The notes: generated from the letters alone by a model not told the origin. Shown: positions 50,649 through 60,621, counted from the stretch's first letter. The stretch: DNA of 64,000 nt from an uncultured Chitinophagaceae bacterium (GCA_937958995.1 CALGAP010000023.1:62001-126000); one strand, 5' to 3'. Numbers and translations: made by a program.

Positions 50649-51925
50649 AAAAAATTTTATTGATAAGTCCACATTTTCCTCCGTCAAACTTAGCGGCGGT
50701 TCATCGCGCGCGTTTGTTTGCCCTGCACCTGCAGTCCTTCAACTGGGAGCCTATAGTGCTGGCCGTACATGAAAAATATTACGAGGAAAAGCTCGACTGG
50801 AACTTGGTGAAATTATTGCAACCAGGGCTGCGAGTCGAGAAAACGAAGGCTATGAGAACCACCAAGCCAAGATTGATAGGCGATATTGGTTTGCGTGGTT
50901 TCTTGCCCATGTACAGGAGAGCGAAAGAACTGGTGTTGAAAGAGAAAATCGATTTTGTATATATTCTGATACCTTCATTTTATGCCGCCCTGCTTGGCCG
51001 CCTGCTGCACCGATCTACAGGAGTGAGATACGGAATCGATTATATTGATCCCTGGGTGCATGAGTTTCCGGGCGGCGATAAAATATTTTCGCGAGCTTGG
51101 TTCAGTACGCGGCTGGCGAAATTCCTGGAACCAATTGCCGTTAAACATGCATCGCTCATTACCGGTGTGGCTGATGGGTATTACACAGGTGTGCTTAAGC
51201 GCAACCCTTCACTGGCAAATAAAGTGGTTACCGGTGCTATGCCGTATGGCGGCGAGATCAACGACTTCAGGACACTGAATGAACTGGGCCTGCAGCCTTA
51301 CCTGTTTAAAAAAGCACCGGGAAAAATTGATTTGGTTTATGCGGGCGTACTACTTCCCAAGGCAGTAGAGGTGTTTCATGCATTTTGCCAGATAGTCAGC
51401 AGGAACCGTGAAATATTTGAAAATATCCGCTTTCATTTTATTGGCACCGGTAAAATGGTGAACGATCCCAATGCTTATTACGTAGGGAAAATGGCGCAGC
51501 AATACGAGGGGTTGTGGCAACAGATCATTTTCGAATATCCACAGCGCATCAACTACCTGGATGTGCTCATTCACTTAAAGGCCAGCGATGGCATATTCAT
51601 TTTGGGGAGTACCGAACCGCATTACACCCCTTCCAAAGTTTACCAGGGAGTGTTGTCGGGTAAACCGGTAATTGCCTTGTTACACCGGCAAAGTTCTGCC
51701 AAAAAGGTTATAGAACGCACAGGTTGCGGCATCGTGATTGGTTTTTCTGAATCTGATTTTGCGGCAGTACTGGAACAAGGATTGTTGCCTGCAATCCAGT
51801 CTTTTCTGAGACTGCTGCCCGCTTATGATTTCAATAAAATTGACCTTGCCGCATTCAGTGAGAACTCTGCCAAGAGTGTAACCGCCAAACTCGCAGCGTT
51901 ATTGGAAAAGGCCACTCAAGACTGA
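50645..51925 (+). CDS. Glycosyltransferase (GT4-like)
   Basis: A 426-residue GT-B protein. I chose the ATG at 50645 (MKKILLISPHFPPSNLAAVH), whose ATGA overlaps the preceding stop; an upstream in-frame start at 50624 is less likely. N-terminal PHFPPSN loop and C-terminal TPSKVYQGVLSGKPVIALL are typical of group-1 enzymes. Donor and acceptor unknown. Confidence 0.78.
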   Translation: MKKILLISPHFPPSNLAAVHRARLFALHLQSFNWEPIVLAVHEKYYEEKLDWNLVKLLQPGLRVEKTKAMRTTKPRLIGDIGLRGFLPMYRRAKELVLKEKIDFVYILIPSFYAALLGRLLHRSTGVRYGIDYIDPWVHEFPGGDKIFSRAWFSTRLAKFLEPIAVKHASLITGVADGYYTGVLKRNPSLANKVVTGAMPYGGEINDFRTLNELGLQPYLFKKAPGKIDLVYAGVLLPKAVEVFHAFCQIVSRNREIFENIRFHFIGTGKMVNDPNAYYVGKMAQQYEGLWQQIIFEYPQRINYLDVLIHLKASDGIFILGSTEPHYTPSKVYQGVLSGKPVIALLHRQSSAKKVIERTGCGIVIGFSESDFAAVLEQGLLPAIQSFLRLLPAYDFNKIDLAAFSENSAKSVTAKLAALLEKATQD

Positions 51926-51927
51926 CG

Positions 51928-53094
51928 ATGAAAAGACTGGCGATAGTTACATCACACCCTATTCAATATAATGCGCCCTGGTTCAGAAAGCTGGCTGCAT
52001 CTGGCCGATTGGTGGTAAAGGTTTTTTATACCTGGGAACAATCACAGGCCGGTGCCAAGTTCGATCCCGGTTTCGGCCGTGTGATAGAATGGGATATACC
52101 GCTGCTGGAGGGATATGATTATACCTTTGTGAAAAATATATCAAAGGAGCCGGGCTCACACCACTTCAAAGGTATCATTAATCCCACGCTGATCGACGAG
52201 ATAAAGGTGTATCAACCGGACGCCATACTAGTATTTGGCTGGGCGTTTAAGAGCCATTTGCAATGCTTGCGGTATTTTCACGGTAAGATACCTGTGCTAT
52301 TCCGTGGCGACAGCACCTTGCTGGATGAAAAGCCGGGTCTGACAATGATTGCTCGCCGTTTATTTTTACGGTGGGTATACTTTCATATAGATGTGGCTCT
52401 GTATACAGGTATAAATAACAGGAAATATTTCGAGAAGCACGGCATTCGGGCCAGGCAGTTGGTTTTTGCACCCCATGCTATAGATAATAATCGTTTTATC
52501 AGCAATCACGACGCTTACGAAGCTGACGCTCGCAATTGGAGAAAAAAGATGAATATCGATGACTCTGATCTGGTGGTTCTATTTGCGGGTAAGCTTGAAA
52601 AGAAGAAAAATCCTGGCTTTTTAATTGATATTGCTTCAAGATTGAAGAGTGATAAAGTCAAATTTGTGATTGCCGGCAATGGCGATCAGGAGAATGTACT
52701 AAAAGAGTCTGCCAAGAACGATAAACGGATAATGTTTCTTGATTTTCAGAATCAGCAACGAATGCCCATACTTTATCGCGTTGGAGACGTTTTCATTTTG
52801 CCTTCTGATGGGCCAGGAGAAACCTGGGGTCTTGCCATTAATGAAGCCATGGCTTGTTCAAGAGCGGTGATGGTGTCAAGCAAGGCAGGTTGCGCACCCG
52901 ACTTGGTAAGGGACGGCGTGAACGGTATTGTCTTCCATCCTGGGGATATCAAAAAATGTATAACTTTTCTTGAAACATTGCTGGCAGACCGGGAAAGTGT
53001 ATCGAGAATGGGAAGAAAATCAGCTGAAATTGTTAGCGCATACTCTTTCGACAATATTGTCTCCGCAATTATTACCACCTTAACCCAAAACTGA
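51928..53094 (+). CDS. Family 4 glycosyltransferase
   Basis: A 388-residue GT4. The C-terminal domain shows VLFAGKLEKKKNPGFLIDIA and the E-x7-E donor motif in GPGETWGLAINEAMACSRAV. N-terminal: AIVTSHPIQYNAPWFRKLAA. It follows the previous gene by 2 bp. Specificity unknown. Confidence 0.88.
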   Translation: MKRLAIVTSHPIQYNAPWFRKLAASGRLVVKVFYTWEQSQAGAKFDPGFGRVIEWDIPLLEGYDYTFVKNISKEPGSHHFKGIINPTLIDEIKVYQPDAILVFGWAFKSHLQCLRYFHGKIPVLFRGDSTLLDEKPGLTMIARRLFLRWVYFHIDVALYTGINNRKYFEKHGIRARQLVFAPHAIDNNRFISNHDAYEADARNWRKKMNIDDSDLVVLFAGKLEKKKNPGFLIDIASRLKSDKVKFVIAGNGDQENVLKESAKNDKRIMFLDFQNQQRMPILYRVGDVFILPSDGPGETWGLAINEAMACSRAVMVSSKAGCAPDLVRDGVNGIVFHPGDIKKCITFLETLLADRESVSRMGRKSAEIVSAYSFDNIVSAIITTLTQN

Positions 53095-53320
53095 TGGATG
53101 ATATATTCAGGAAGCTTCTGGACTTTAAAAGGAAACGACGACTTGAAAAAGTTTATTCCGGGAAAAAGTAAGGAAAGGCCGCGACCTGGTTGTAGACGGC
53201 ATGCACAGCGTGCAGTATAAGTTGCCGAACCTGATCGAGAATGTAGCTTTCGACAATTCCCAGGTGTCGTTCTATGCCCCCAAGAAAAATTCGGAAGGGG
53301 CATATGCTCCTGACAACTAA
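53094..53320 (+). pseudogene. Broken gene remnant between glycosyltransferase and polymerase
   Basis: Two short frames, MDDIFRKLLDFKRKRRLEKV (53094-53171, ending TAA) and GRDLVVDGMHSVQYKLPNLI (53177-53320, ending TAA), may be consecutive parts of one decayed protein separated by a stop and frame change. The pattern is loosely like the N-terminus of a hexapeptide acyltransferase, but this is weak. The remaining gap to 53348 has no signal. Confidence 0.35.
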
Positions 53321-53348
53321 ACGTTATTTAAATTATAATTGAGCCAAC

Positions 53349-54797
53349 TTGAATCGTTTTAAAATATACATGTTTTCGACCATCCTGCTGGCGATTTTTT
53401 TGCTCTCGCTGGTCACCAACTGGTATTCACTGCTGGTCAAAAGCCTGATGATCGTACTGCTGGTGATGGTGCTCGATAAACTGGGAAAGGGTATTGTACT
53501 GCGCGAGATGATCGCGTTTCACAGCGCCTTTATATGCCTGGCCATGCCGTTGTTGGGATATGCGCAGTATACGCGCGTCGATACTACAGCGAGGCTTTGG
53601 GTCAGGTACATGTTGGTGCCGGAGGATGTATATTTTGGATTTGCACTGCCGGCAGTATCGGCATTTGTATTTGCCATTTGTCTGCCGCTCACAAGCCGCA
53701 AAAGCGCCGACCATGGCGAGCATCTCAATGCTCTTGTTGCCAGGGTTAAAGCCATATTAAAGCAGCCGCAGATTAAAATTAGGGGAATCTATATTATCAT
53801 TATTGGATTGGTGATGCTATTCCTTTCCAATTTCCTGCCTGTTGAAGTGCGATTTATTGCGGTGTTGTTTTTTTTTGCTGCTTTCGCAGGCGTGCTGTAT
53901 GTATATTACTCAGAATCATTCAGGTTTAGGGTTCCCGTATTGGTTGCTTTCATTTTGTTTATTATGGCCAATGCTTTGAGAAGTGGTATGTTCACTATGG
54001 TGGCCTATATGGGAATCACGATGTTCTCCTTCATATTCCTGGGTACCAAAACGAATTTCATAAAGAAGACATTTTTCTTTTTGATTGGTGTCTTTATTCT
54101 CTTCCTTATTCAAAGTGTAAAACCTGACTATCGCGCAGCTACCTGGGGCAACGAACAAAGCCGTGGCGAAAGCAATGCAGAGATTTTTGTCGGATTATTG
54201 TCTGAAAAGCTCTCAGGCGGTTCTATTTTTTCAAAACAGGCATTTTTCTGGATATATTATCGCACCAATCAGGGTTTTAATGTATCACTAGTTATGCGGC
54301 GCATACCACGTGTGCAACCCTTCGATGGCGGAATCCACCTCATGCGCGCGGCCGCCTCATCCTTGGTGCCCCGATTTCTCTGGCCCGATAAACCAGAGGC
54401 AGGTGGCAAGTTTAATATGAAATACTACGCAGGCCGTACTATCAAAGGGTGGTCAACCAACGTCGGGCCGTTGGGAGAGGCCTATGGTTCTTTCGGACGA
54501 TCGGGCGGTATAATATTTATGCTGTGCCTGGGGTTCTTTATTAGGTGGGCATACAAGCTTGCGTTTATAATTGCACGACGCATACCCCTTGTCATTTGCT
54601 GGTTGCCGGTGTTGTTTTACCAGGTAACTTATTCGGCAGAGACAGACACCCTGCAAATTATGAACTCGCTGGTGAAGAGTGCTACTTTTATGTGGGTATT
54701 GTATAACATAGTTCCGGGATGGTTCAATGCAGTAAAGAGTGGAGGAAAAAAGGTAGTAATGAAGCAGCATCCCCATATTTCACAAAGTGTATCGTGA
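53349..54797 (+). CDS. O-antigen-polymerase-like membrane protein
   Basis: A 482-residue protein with roughly 11-12 membrane segments and a large loop near 255-370, the layout of Wzy-type polymerases. The loop includes EQSRGESNAEIFVGLLSEKL and SLVPRFLWPDKPEAGGKFNM. The start is TTG at 53349 (MNRFKIYMFST). Polymerases usually go with Wzx flippases; here an ABC exporter is encoded instead and no flippase is seen. Confidence 0.72.
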   Translation: MNRFKIYMFSTILLAIFLLSLVTNWYSLLVKSLMIVLLVMVLDKLGKGIVLREMIAFHSAFICLAMPLLGYAQYTRVDTTARLWVRYMLVPEDVYFGFALPAVSAFVFAICLPLTSRKSADHGEHLNALVARVKAILKQPQIKIRGIYIIIIGLVMLFLSNFLPVEVRFIAVLFFFAAFAGVLYVYYSESFRFRVPVLVAFILFIMANALRSGMFTMVAYMGITMFSFIFLGTKTNFIKKTFFFLIGVFILFLIQSVKPDYRAATWGNEQSRGESNAEIFVGLLSEKLSGGSIFSKQAFFWIYYRTNQGFNVSLVMRRIPRVQPFDGGIHLMRAAASSLVPRFLWPDKPEAGGKFNMKYYAGRTIKGWSTNVGPLGEAYGSFGRSGGIIFMLCLGFFIRWAYKLAFIIARRIPLVICWLPVLFYQVTYSAETDTLQIMNSLVKSATFMWVLYNIVPGWFNAVKSGGKKVVMKQHPHISQSVS

Positions 54798-55780
54798 TTC
54801 AGCTGATTTTTAGAAAAAGGAATCAACAGTCTTTTAGCATCGAAAAAGTTTTTGAAGCTGTAATTCCTTGGATTGAGAAAGCGTATGTTGTTCAAATGCA
54901 GGAAGCCCAGACCCGCTCAGCCGGATTATTGCCGGTATTGAAAAACCTTTACAGGCTGCGAACTGTAAAGGGTGACGTATACCATATTACTGGCGACATT
55001 CACTATGCCGTTTTTGCATTTCCGAAGAGAAAGACCATTCTCACCATACACGATTGTGTATTTCTCAATAACTCTTCAGGTATAAAGCGTTGGCTTCTTA
55101 AAAAGTTTTGGCTTCAATGGCCGGTGCGTTATGCGCGCGTGATTACTACCATTTCAGAAAAAAGTAAGAGCGAGATTATCGAGCACTCGGGATGCGACCC
55201 TAAAAAAATTAAAGTGGTTCCCGATCCCGTACCCGCCCATATTCAGTATAGGGAAAAAGAATTTAATAAAGACAACCCACGGGTTCTTTTTATTGGTACC
55301 AAACCTAATAAAAACCTAGATCGCGCAATCCACAGCCTCAAAGGAATAAAGTGCGAGCTGGAGATCATCGGCCGCCTTGCGCCAGAGCAGGTGAATGCTC
55401 TGCAACAGTCTGGTATTAAATATCACAACTTAGTAAATATTACCGACCAGGAGCTAGCAGAACGGTATATAAATTGCGACCTGGTGCTTTATCCTTCCGT
55501 TTATGAAGGATTTGGGTTGCCCCTGCTGGAGGCACAGCAGGCCGGAAGACCTATAGTTGCCTCCGATATCAGTCCCCTGAAAGACGTTGCAGGAAAAGGT
55601 GCCTGCCTGGTGAATCCCTACAATGCTAATTCAATCAGGGAAGGAATTCTTAAGGTAATAAACAATGATGGCTATCGTAAGGAGATTGTTGAGAACGGGT
55701 TGCAAAATATAAAGCACTATATGCCCGAAATTGTAGCGGCTCAGTATATTGAATTATATAAAAAACTGCAAGCAGATTAG
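54794..55780 (+). CDS. Family 4 glycosyltransferase
   Basis: A 328-residue GT4. I place the start at GTG 54794, overlapping the previous stop as GTGA, which begins IQLIFRKRNQQSFSIEKVFE; the in-frame start at 54719 lies inside the polymerase gene. Domains: ILTIHDCVFLNN in the N-terminal half, VLFIGTKPNKNLDRAIHSL opening the second, and PSVYEGFGLPLLEAQQAGRP as donor motif. Confidence 0.88.
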   Translation: MIQLIFRKRNQQSFSIEKVFEAVIPWIEKAYVVQMQEAQTRSAGLLPVLKNLYRLRTVKGDVYHITGDIHYAVFAFPKRKTILTIHDCVFLNNSSGIKRWLLKKFWLQWPVRYARVITTISEKSKSEIIEHSGCDPKKIKVVPDPVPAHIQYREKEFNKDNPRVLFIGTKPNKNLDRAIHSLKGIKCELEIIGRLAPEQVNALQQSGIKYHNLVNITDQELAERYINCDLVLYPSVYEGFGLPLLEAQQAGRPIVASDISPLKDVAGKGACLVNPYNANSIREGILKVINNDGYRKEIVENGLQNIKHYMPEIVAAQYIELYKKLQAD

Positions 55781-55848
55781 CTATCTGCACTGCATCATTA
55801 ATACATGCTGAAGTCCAGTTACAAAGAAATTCATAAGAAGGCTACACT

Positions 55849-56994
55849 TTGAACAATAAGAAGACAATTCTTCTCTTCGCCGACTGGTTCGAACCCGGTT
55901 ACAAAGCCGGTGGACCCATACGCTCCTGCCTGAATTTTGCGCAGCAAATGAAAGACAGGTATCGCATAATGGTGTTCACCACCGACCGCGATTTAAATGC
56001 GAAGGCACCATACGAGGGAGTGGTAATCGGTAAATGGACTTCGTTTGATGCAGGCATCGATATTTATTATGCTCCGCCGCAACAGCTTTCGTGGCGGTTT
56101 GTTTTGCGCCAGGTACGCCAGGCCAAACCCGATTTTATTTATCTCAACAGCATGTATTCCCGTTTCTTTGCGGTCTATCCCTTATTGATGCGACGTTTGC
56201 GTTTGATCAGTCAGCCCATAGTGCTGGCACCCAGGGGAATGTTGCGCGAGAGTGCTCTGCAGTTCAGGAAGGACAAGAAAAAAATTTTTCTTACACTACT
56301 GCGTTGGATGGGGGTGCATCGCCTGGTTCGTTTTCATGCCACCGACGACACGGAAATGAAGGATATCCGCAGGCAGTTTGGTGATAAAGTGGAAACCATT
56401 CTGGCGCCTAATTTTGCAGGTATTGTCAAACCGCTGACGGATACCATTATCAAAAATGAAAATGAACTATCCATCATTTTCGTTGGGCGTATTCACCCTA
56501 TCAAAAATCTCGACTACCTGTTGCAATTGCTGCCTTGCATAAAAGGTAAGCTGCAGCTGACCATTGTGGGTAGCGAAGAGGATAAATTGTACGCGGAGCA
56601 ATGTAAAAAGATCGTGGCGGGGTATCCCGAAAACGTGCAGGTGCATTTTGCCGGCGAAATACCCAACCACCAGGTGGGCGCCCTCATTGCGAAGCATCAC
56701 CTGCTGGTGCTTCCCACACAGGGGGAGAATTTTGGTCACGCCATTTTTGAGGCGCTCTCAGCGGGGAGGCCGGTACTCATCAGCGATCAGACACCCTGGC
56801 GGCAACTGGCCGCGGCACGAGCCGGCTGGGACCTGGCACTCGGAAATCAGCAGGCTTTTATCGATGCCTTGCAGCAGGCAATGCACTGGAACCAGCAGGT
56901 ATTTGACAGCTGGTCGCAGGGAGCCTGGCAGCACGCAGCACAATTTTCAAAACAAACAGCAATTAAAGAACAATACTATAAACTATTCCAATAA
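55849..56994 (+). CDS. Family 4 glycosyltransferase
   Basis: A 381-residue GT4 starting at TTG 55849 (MNNKKTILLFADWFEPGYKA). IIFVGRIHPIKNLDYLLQLL opens the donor domain and QGENFGHAIFEALSAGRPVL is the conserved E-x7-E motif. The glycine loop KAGGPIRSCLNF near 19-30 is characteristic. A 68-bp gap separates it from the previous gene; the next starts 3 bp later. Confidence 0.88.
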   Translation: MNNKKTILLFADWFEPGYKAGGPIRSCLNFAQQMKDRYRIMVFTTDRDLNAKAPYEGVVIGKWTSFDAGIDIYYAPPQQLSWRFVLRQVRQAKPDFIYLNSMYSRFFAVYPLLMRRLRLISQPIVLAPRGMLRESALQFRKDKKKIFLTLLRWMGVHRLVRFHATDDTEMKDIRRQFGDKVETILAPNFAGIVKPLTDTIIKNENELSIIFVGRIHPIKNLDYLLQLLPCIKGKLQLTIVGSEEDKLYAEQCKKIVAGYPENVQVHFAGEIPNHQVGALIAKHHLLVLPTQGENFGHAIFEALSAGRPVLISDQTPWRQLAAARAGWDLALGNQQAFIDALQQAMHWNQQVFDSWSQGAWQHAAQFSKQTAIKEQYYKLFQ

Positions 56995-56997
56995 ACG

Positions 56998-58737
56998 ATG
57001 TACATTCTCGGCATTAACGCATATCACGCAGATTCTTCAGCAGCAATTTTTAAAGATGGTATTATGATAGCCGCTACCGAAGAGGAGCGGTTCAGGCGCG
57101 TGAAGCACTGGGCGGGCTTTCCTTCGATGGCGGTGGAGTTTTGTCTGCGCGAAGCGGGCATCACACTCAATCAAGTGGATCATATCGCTATCGGCCGCGA
57201 CCCTTATGCCAAGATGCAAAAGAAATTATTGTACCTGCTCAAAAATCCTGGCGGCGGCTTCAACGCGGTGCTCGACAGGTTGAAAAATGCGCGCAAGGTG
57301 TCGTCGCTGGAAGAAGAGTTTTACCAACTGGATAAGACCATCGATAAGAATGCTATCAAAAATAAAATCCACCAGGTAGAACATCACCGCAGTCACATGG
57401 CTTCGGCATTTTTTGCTTCGCCATTTGAAGAGTCCGCCATTCTGTCGATTGATGGTTCAGGCGATTTTACCACCACCATGATCGGCACCGGCAAAGGCAA
57501 CCAGATCAGCGTGATCGATTCGGTGGATTTTCCGCATTCGGTAGGACTTTTCTACACCGCCTTTACCCAATTGCTCGGCTTCCCGCATTATGGCGATGAA
57601 TACAAGGTGATGGGACTGGCGCCTTATGGCGAGCCAAAATACGTGGACAAGCTGCGCGATGTGCTGCTATTTGAAGATGATGGATTGTTTTCACTCAATC
57701 TCCGTTATTTCCGCAGTGCAAAAAGCGGTATCATCTCATATGGTGAAGATCATATCCCCGTGGTGGCGCCGCTCTTTTCGCCACTGATGGAGGAGAAATT
57801 TGGCGTGGCGCGCAAGAAGGGAGAGGAGCTCACGCAATATCACCGCGACCTGGCCGCATCGGTGCAGCGCATTACAGAAGAACTCATTTTTCATATACTT
57901 ACTCACCTGCATCAGACAACGGGTTACGACCAGGTGTGTATTGCAGGTGGGGTGGCGCAAAACTCTGTGGCCAATGGTAAAGTCACGCGCAACACACCCT
58001 TTAAGAAAGTATATATTCCCTCGGCGGGTCACGATGCGGGCATCAGCATGGGTGCCGCGTTGTATGTGCACAATCACATAATGGAACAACCACGCGCCCC
58101 GGCCATTTGGTCAGCCTACACAGGGAGCCGTTTTACCAATGAAGAAATTGAAAAATACCTCCAGAGCCGCAATATCAAATACACCAGGTACCCCGACGAG
58201 CAGTTGTTTGAAAAAGTGGCTGACCAATTAGTAAATGCCGGCGTGGTGGGATGGTTCAATGGTCGTGCAGAATTTGGCCCGCGTGCCTTAGGCGGCCGCT
58301 CCATATTGGCCGATCCGCGAAGGACAGACGCAAAAGACCTGCTGAATGCAAAGATCAAGAGACGCGAAAGCTTCAGGCCTTTTGCGCCCTCCATTTTGAA
58401 GGAATATGTGCCGGAGTATTTTGAGGTGGTAGACGAAGTGCCCTTCATGGAGAAAGTATTTCCTATAAAAAAAGAAAAACAGGCGACGATTCCGGCGGTG
58501 ACACATACCGATGGCACGGGCAGGTTGCAGACAGTGGATAAGGAAGTGACACCGCGCTATTACCAGTTGATCGAGACCTTCAGGAAAAAAACGGGCGTGC
58601 CCATTTTGCTGAACACCTCTTTCAACGAGAACGAGCCCATCGTCAACTCGCCGGAAGACGCGCTGGAATGTTACCTGCGCACCAATATGGATATGCTGGT
58701 GTTGGAAAATTGTGTTATCACGCGCAACGGGCAGTAA
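56998..58737 (+). CDS. Carbamoyltransferase (NodU/TobZ/CmcH family)
   Basis: A 579-residue protein. The Kae1-like N-terminal domain has MYILGINAYHADSSAAIFKD and the metal-binding HHRSHMASAFFASPF region. The YrdC-like C-terminal domain contains WFNGRAEFGPRALGGRS and LLNTSFNENEPIVNSPEDAL. These enzymes transfer a carbamoyl group from carbamoyl phosphate through carbamoyl-AMP to a sugar or antibiotic hydroxyl. Here a sugar of the exported polymer is the likely target. Confidence 0.9.
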   Translation: MYILGINAYHADSSAAIFKDGIMIAATEEERFRRVKHWAGFPSMAVEFCLREAGITLNQVDHIAIGRDPYAKMQKKLLYLLKNPGGGFNAVLDRLKNARKVSSLEEEFYQLDKTIDKNAIKNKIHQVEHHRSHMASAFFASPFEESAILSIDGSGDFTTTMIGTGKGNQISVIDSVDFPHSVGLFYTAFTQLLGFPHYGDEYKVMGLAPYGEPKYVDKLRDVLLFEDDGLFSLNLRYFRSAKSGIISYGEDHIPVVAPLFSPLMEEKFGVARKKGEELTQYHRDLAASVQRITEELIFHILTHLHQTTGYDQVCIAGGVAQNSVANGKVTRNTPFKKVYIPSAGHDAGISMGAALYVHNHIMEQPRAPAIWSAYTGSRFTNEEIEKYLQSRNIKYTRYPDEQLFEKVADQLVNAGVVGWFNGRAEFGPRALGGRSILADPRRTDAKDLLNAKIKRRESFRPFAPSILKEYVPEYFEVVDEVPFMEKVFPIKKEKQATIPAVTHTDGTGRLQTVDKEVTPRYYQLIETFRKKTGVPILLNTSFNENEPIVNSPEDALECYLRTNMDMLVLENCVITRNGQ

Positions 58738-58747
58738 CACGTGAGGT

Positions 58748-59494
58748 ATGAAAATTACCGTGATCACCGCTACATACAACAGCGCGGCCACCATTCGCGA
58801 TACATTGGCCTGCATTGCCAGCCAGACGCACCGCGATGTAGAGCATATCATCGTTGATGCGGTATCGACCGACAACACGCTGGAAATCGTAAAAGAGTTT
58901 CCGCATGTTACCAAAACCATCTGTGAAAAAGACAATGGGCTTTATGATGCGATGAATAAAGGCGTGAAGGCTGCGACGGGAGAGGTAATCGGCATATTGA
59001 ACTCGGATGATTTTTATACCAGTAACTCCGTGCTCGAAAAGGTGGCGGCAGCATTTGAAGATCCCAACGTGGATGCAGTATATGGCGATCTGCAATACGT
59101 GAAGCACGACGACGTGACACGAGTAATCCGCACCTGGAGAGCCGGAAAGTATAAGAAAAAATATTTTCACTACGGCTGGATGCCGCCGCATCCTACATTT
59201 TTTGTTCGTAGTAACTTGTACCGGAAGGCGGGATTGTTCAATACCAGCCTGCGGTCGGCGGCGGATTATGAGTTAATGCTGCGCATGCTGGTGAAATACG
59301 ATGCGCGAGCGCATTATATTCCTGAGGTGTTGGTGAAAATGAGAGTGGGCGGCGTGAGCAATGCTTCGCTGAAAAACAGGTTGCGTGCTAATCGTGAAGA
59401 CCGCGAGGCGTGGAGACTGAACGGTCTGAAACCATATTTTTTTACCCGATGGCTGAAACCATTAAGAAAAGTATTTCAATTTATAAACAGATAA
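58748..59494 (+). CDS. Family 2 glycosyltransferase (WcaE-like)
   Basis: A 248-residue GT2: MKITVITATYNSAATIRDTL, VEHIIVDAVSTDNTLEIV and the DxD-type GILNSDDFYTS. The conserved GWMPPHPTFFVRSNLYRKAG matches colanic-acid WcaE-like enzymes, which are often next to gmd. It lies 4 bp before gmd, suggesting it uses GDP-fucose or a related donor. Confidence 0.85.
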   Translation: MKITVITATYNSAATIRDTLACIASQTHRDVEHIIVDAVSTDNTLEIVKEFPHVTKTICEKDNGLYDAMNKGVKAATGEVIGILNSDDFYTSNSVLEKVAAAFEDPNVDAVYGDLQYVKHDDVTRVIRTWRAGKYKKKYFHYGWMPPHPTFFVRSNLYRKAGLFNTSLRSAADYELMLRMLVKYDARAHYIPEVLVKMRVGGVSNASLKNRLRANREDREAWRLNGLKPYFFTRWLKPLRKVFQFINR

Positions 59495-59498
59495 TACA

Positions 59499-60614
59499 AT
59501 GGCAAAAGTAGCATTGGTAACAGGGGTTACCGGCCAGGATGGCGCTTACCTGAGTGATCTTTTACTGAAGAAAGGATATGAAGTGCATGGCATCAAGCGG
59601 AGAAGCTCGTTGTTCAACACCGAGCGTATCGATCACCTGTACCGCGACCCGCATGAGAAAGATGTGAAGTTTAAACTGCATTATGGCGATCTTACCGATA
59701 GCACCAACCTTATCCGCATTATACAGGAAGTGCAACCCGACGAAATTTACAACCTGGCCGCTATGAGTCACGTGCACGTAAGTTTCGAGACTCCCGAATA
59801 TACCGCCAATGCGGACGGCATCGGCACCTTGCGCATATTGGAAGCAGTTCGACTACTGGGTCTTACCAAAAAGACAAAAGTGTACCAGGCTTCTACTTCC
59901 GAATTGTACGGCCTGGTGCAGGCAGTGCCGCAGAATGAGCGCACGCCATTTTACCCGCGCTCTCCTTATGCAGTAGCGAAACTGTATGCTTATTGGATTA
60001 CCGTCAACTACCGCGAAGCATATAATATGTATGCAGTAAATGGTATTTTGTTTAACCACGAATCACCCCTGCGTGGTGAGACATTCGTTACCCGCAAGAT
60101 CACGCGCGGCGTATCCAGGATAGCTTTGGGACTGCAGGATAAAATATACCTCGGAAACCTGGATGCCCAGCGCGATTGGGGACATGCCAAAGACTATGTA
60201 GAAGCCATGTACCTGATATTGCAACAACCAAAACCCGAGGATTATGTTATAGCTACAGGCGTCACTACCCCGGTTCGCGAGTTTGTGCGCATGGCTTTTG
60301 CAGAAGTGGGTGTGGAGCTGGAGTTTAGAGGTAAGGGCGATAAGGAAACAGCCGTGGTGGCAAAATCTGATCACCCCGAATATAAACTGGAAGTGGGTAA
60401 AGAAGTAGTGGCCGTTGACCCGCGCTACTACCGTCCCACCGAAGTAGACCTGTTAATCGGTGACGCCAGCAAGGCGCAAAAGCAATTGGGCTGGAAGCCG
60501 AAATATGATCTTGCTGCTTTGGTGAAAGAAATGATGGAGAATGACCTGGATTTGTTCAAGAAAGACAAATTGTTGCAGGACAACGGCTATTATGTGAAGA
60601 ACCAGTTTGAATAA
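59499..60614 (+). CDS. gmd: GDP-mannose 4,6-dehydratase
   Basis: A 371-residue NAD(P)-dependent SDR: ALVTGVTGQDGAYLSDLLLK, then KRRSSLFNTERIDHL, and YAVAKLYAYW with the YxxxK motif. ILFNHESPLRGETFVTRKIT is diagnostic for Gmd. It converts GDP-mannose to GDP-4-keto-6-deoxymannose, the first step to GDP-L-fucose, and precedes fcl directly. Confidence 0.95.
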   Translation: MAKVALVTGVTGQDGAYLSDLLLKKGYEVHGIKRRSSLFNTERIDHLYRDPHEKDVKFKLHYGDLTDSTNLIRIIQEVQPDEIYNLAAMSHVHVSFETPEYTANADGIGTLRILEAVRLLGLTKKTKVYQASTSELYGLVQAVPQNERTPFYPRSPYAVAKLYAYWITVNYREAYNMYAVNGILFNHESPLRGETFVTRKITRGVSRIALGLQDKIYLGNLDAQRDWGHAKDYVEAMYLILQQPKPEDYVIATGVTTPVREFVRMAFAEVGVELEFRGKGDKETAVVAKSDHPEYKLEVGKEVVAVDPRYYRPTEVDLLIGDASKAQKQLGWKPKYDLAALVKEMMENDLDLFKKDKLLQDNGYYVKNQFE

Positions 60615-60621
60615 AGATTGT

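Noticed and set aside
54719..54793. Earlier start for the glycosyltransferase after the polymerase gene
   Set aside because: It would place 25 non-homologous residues inside the polymerase coding region; the GTG at 54794 overlapping the stop is a better start.
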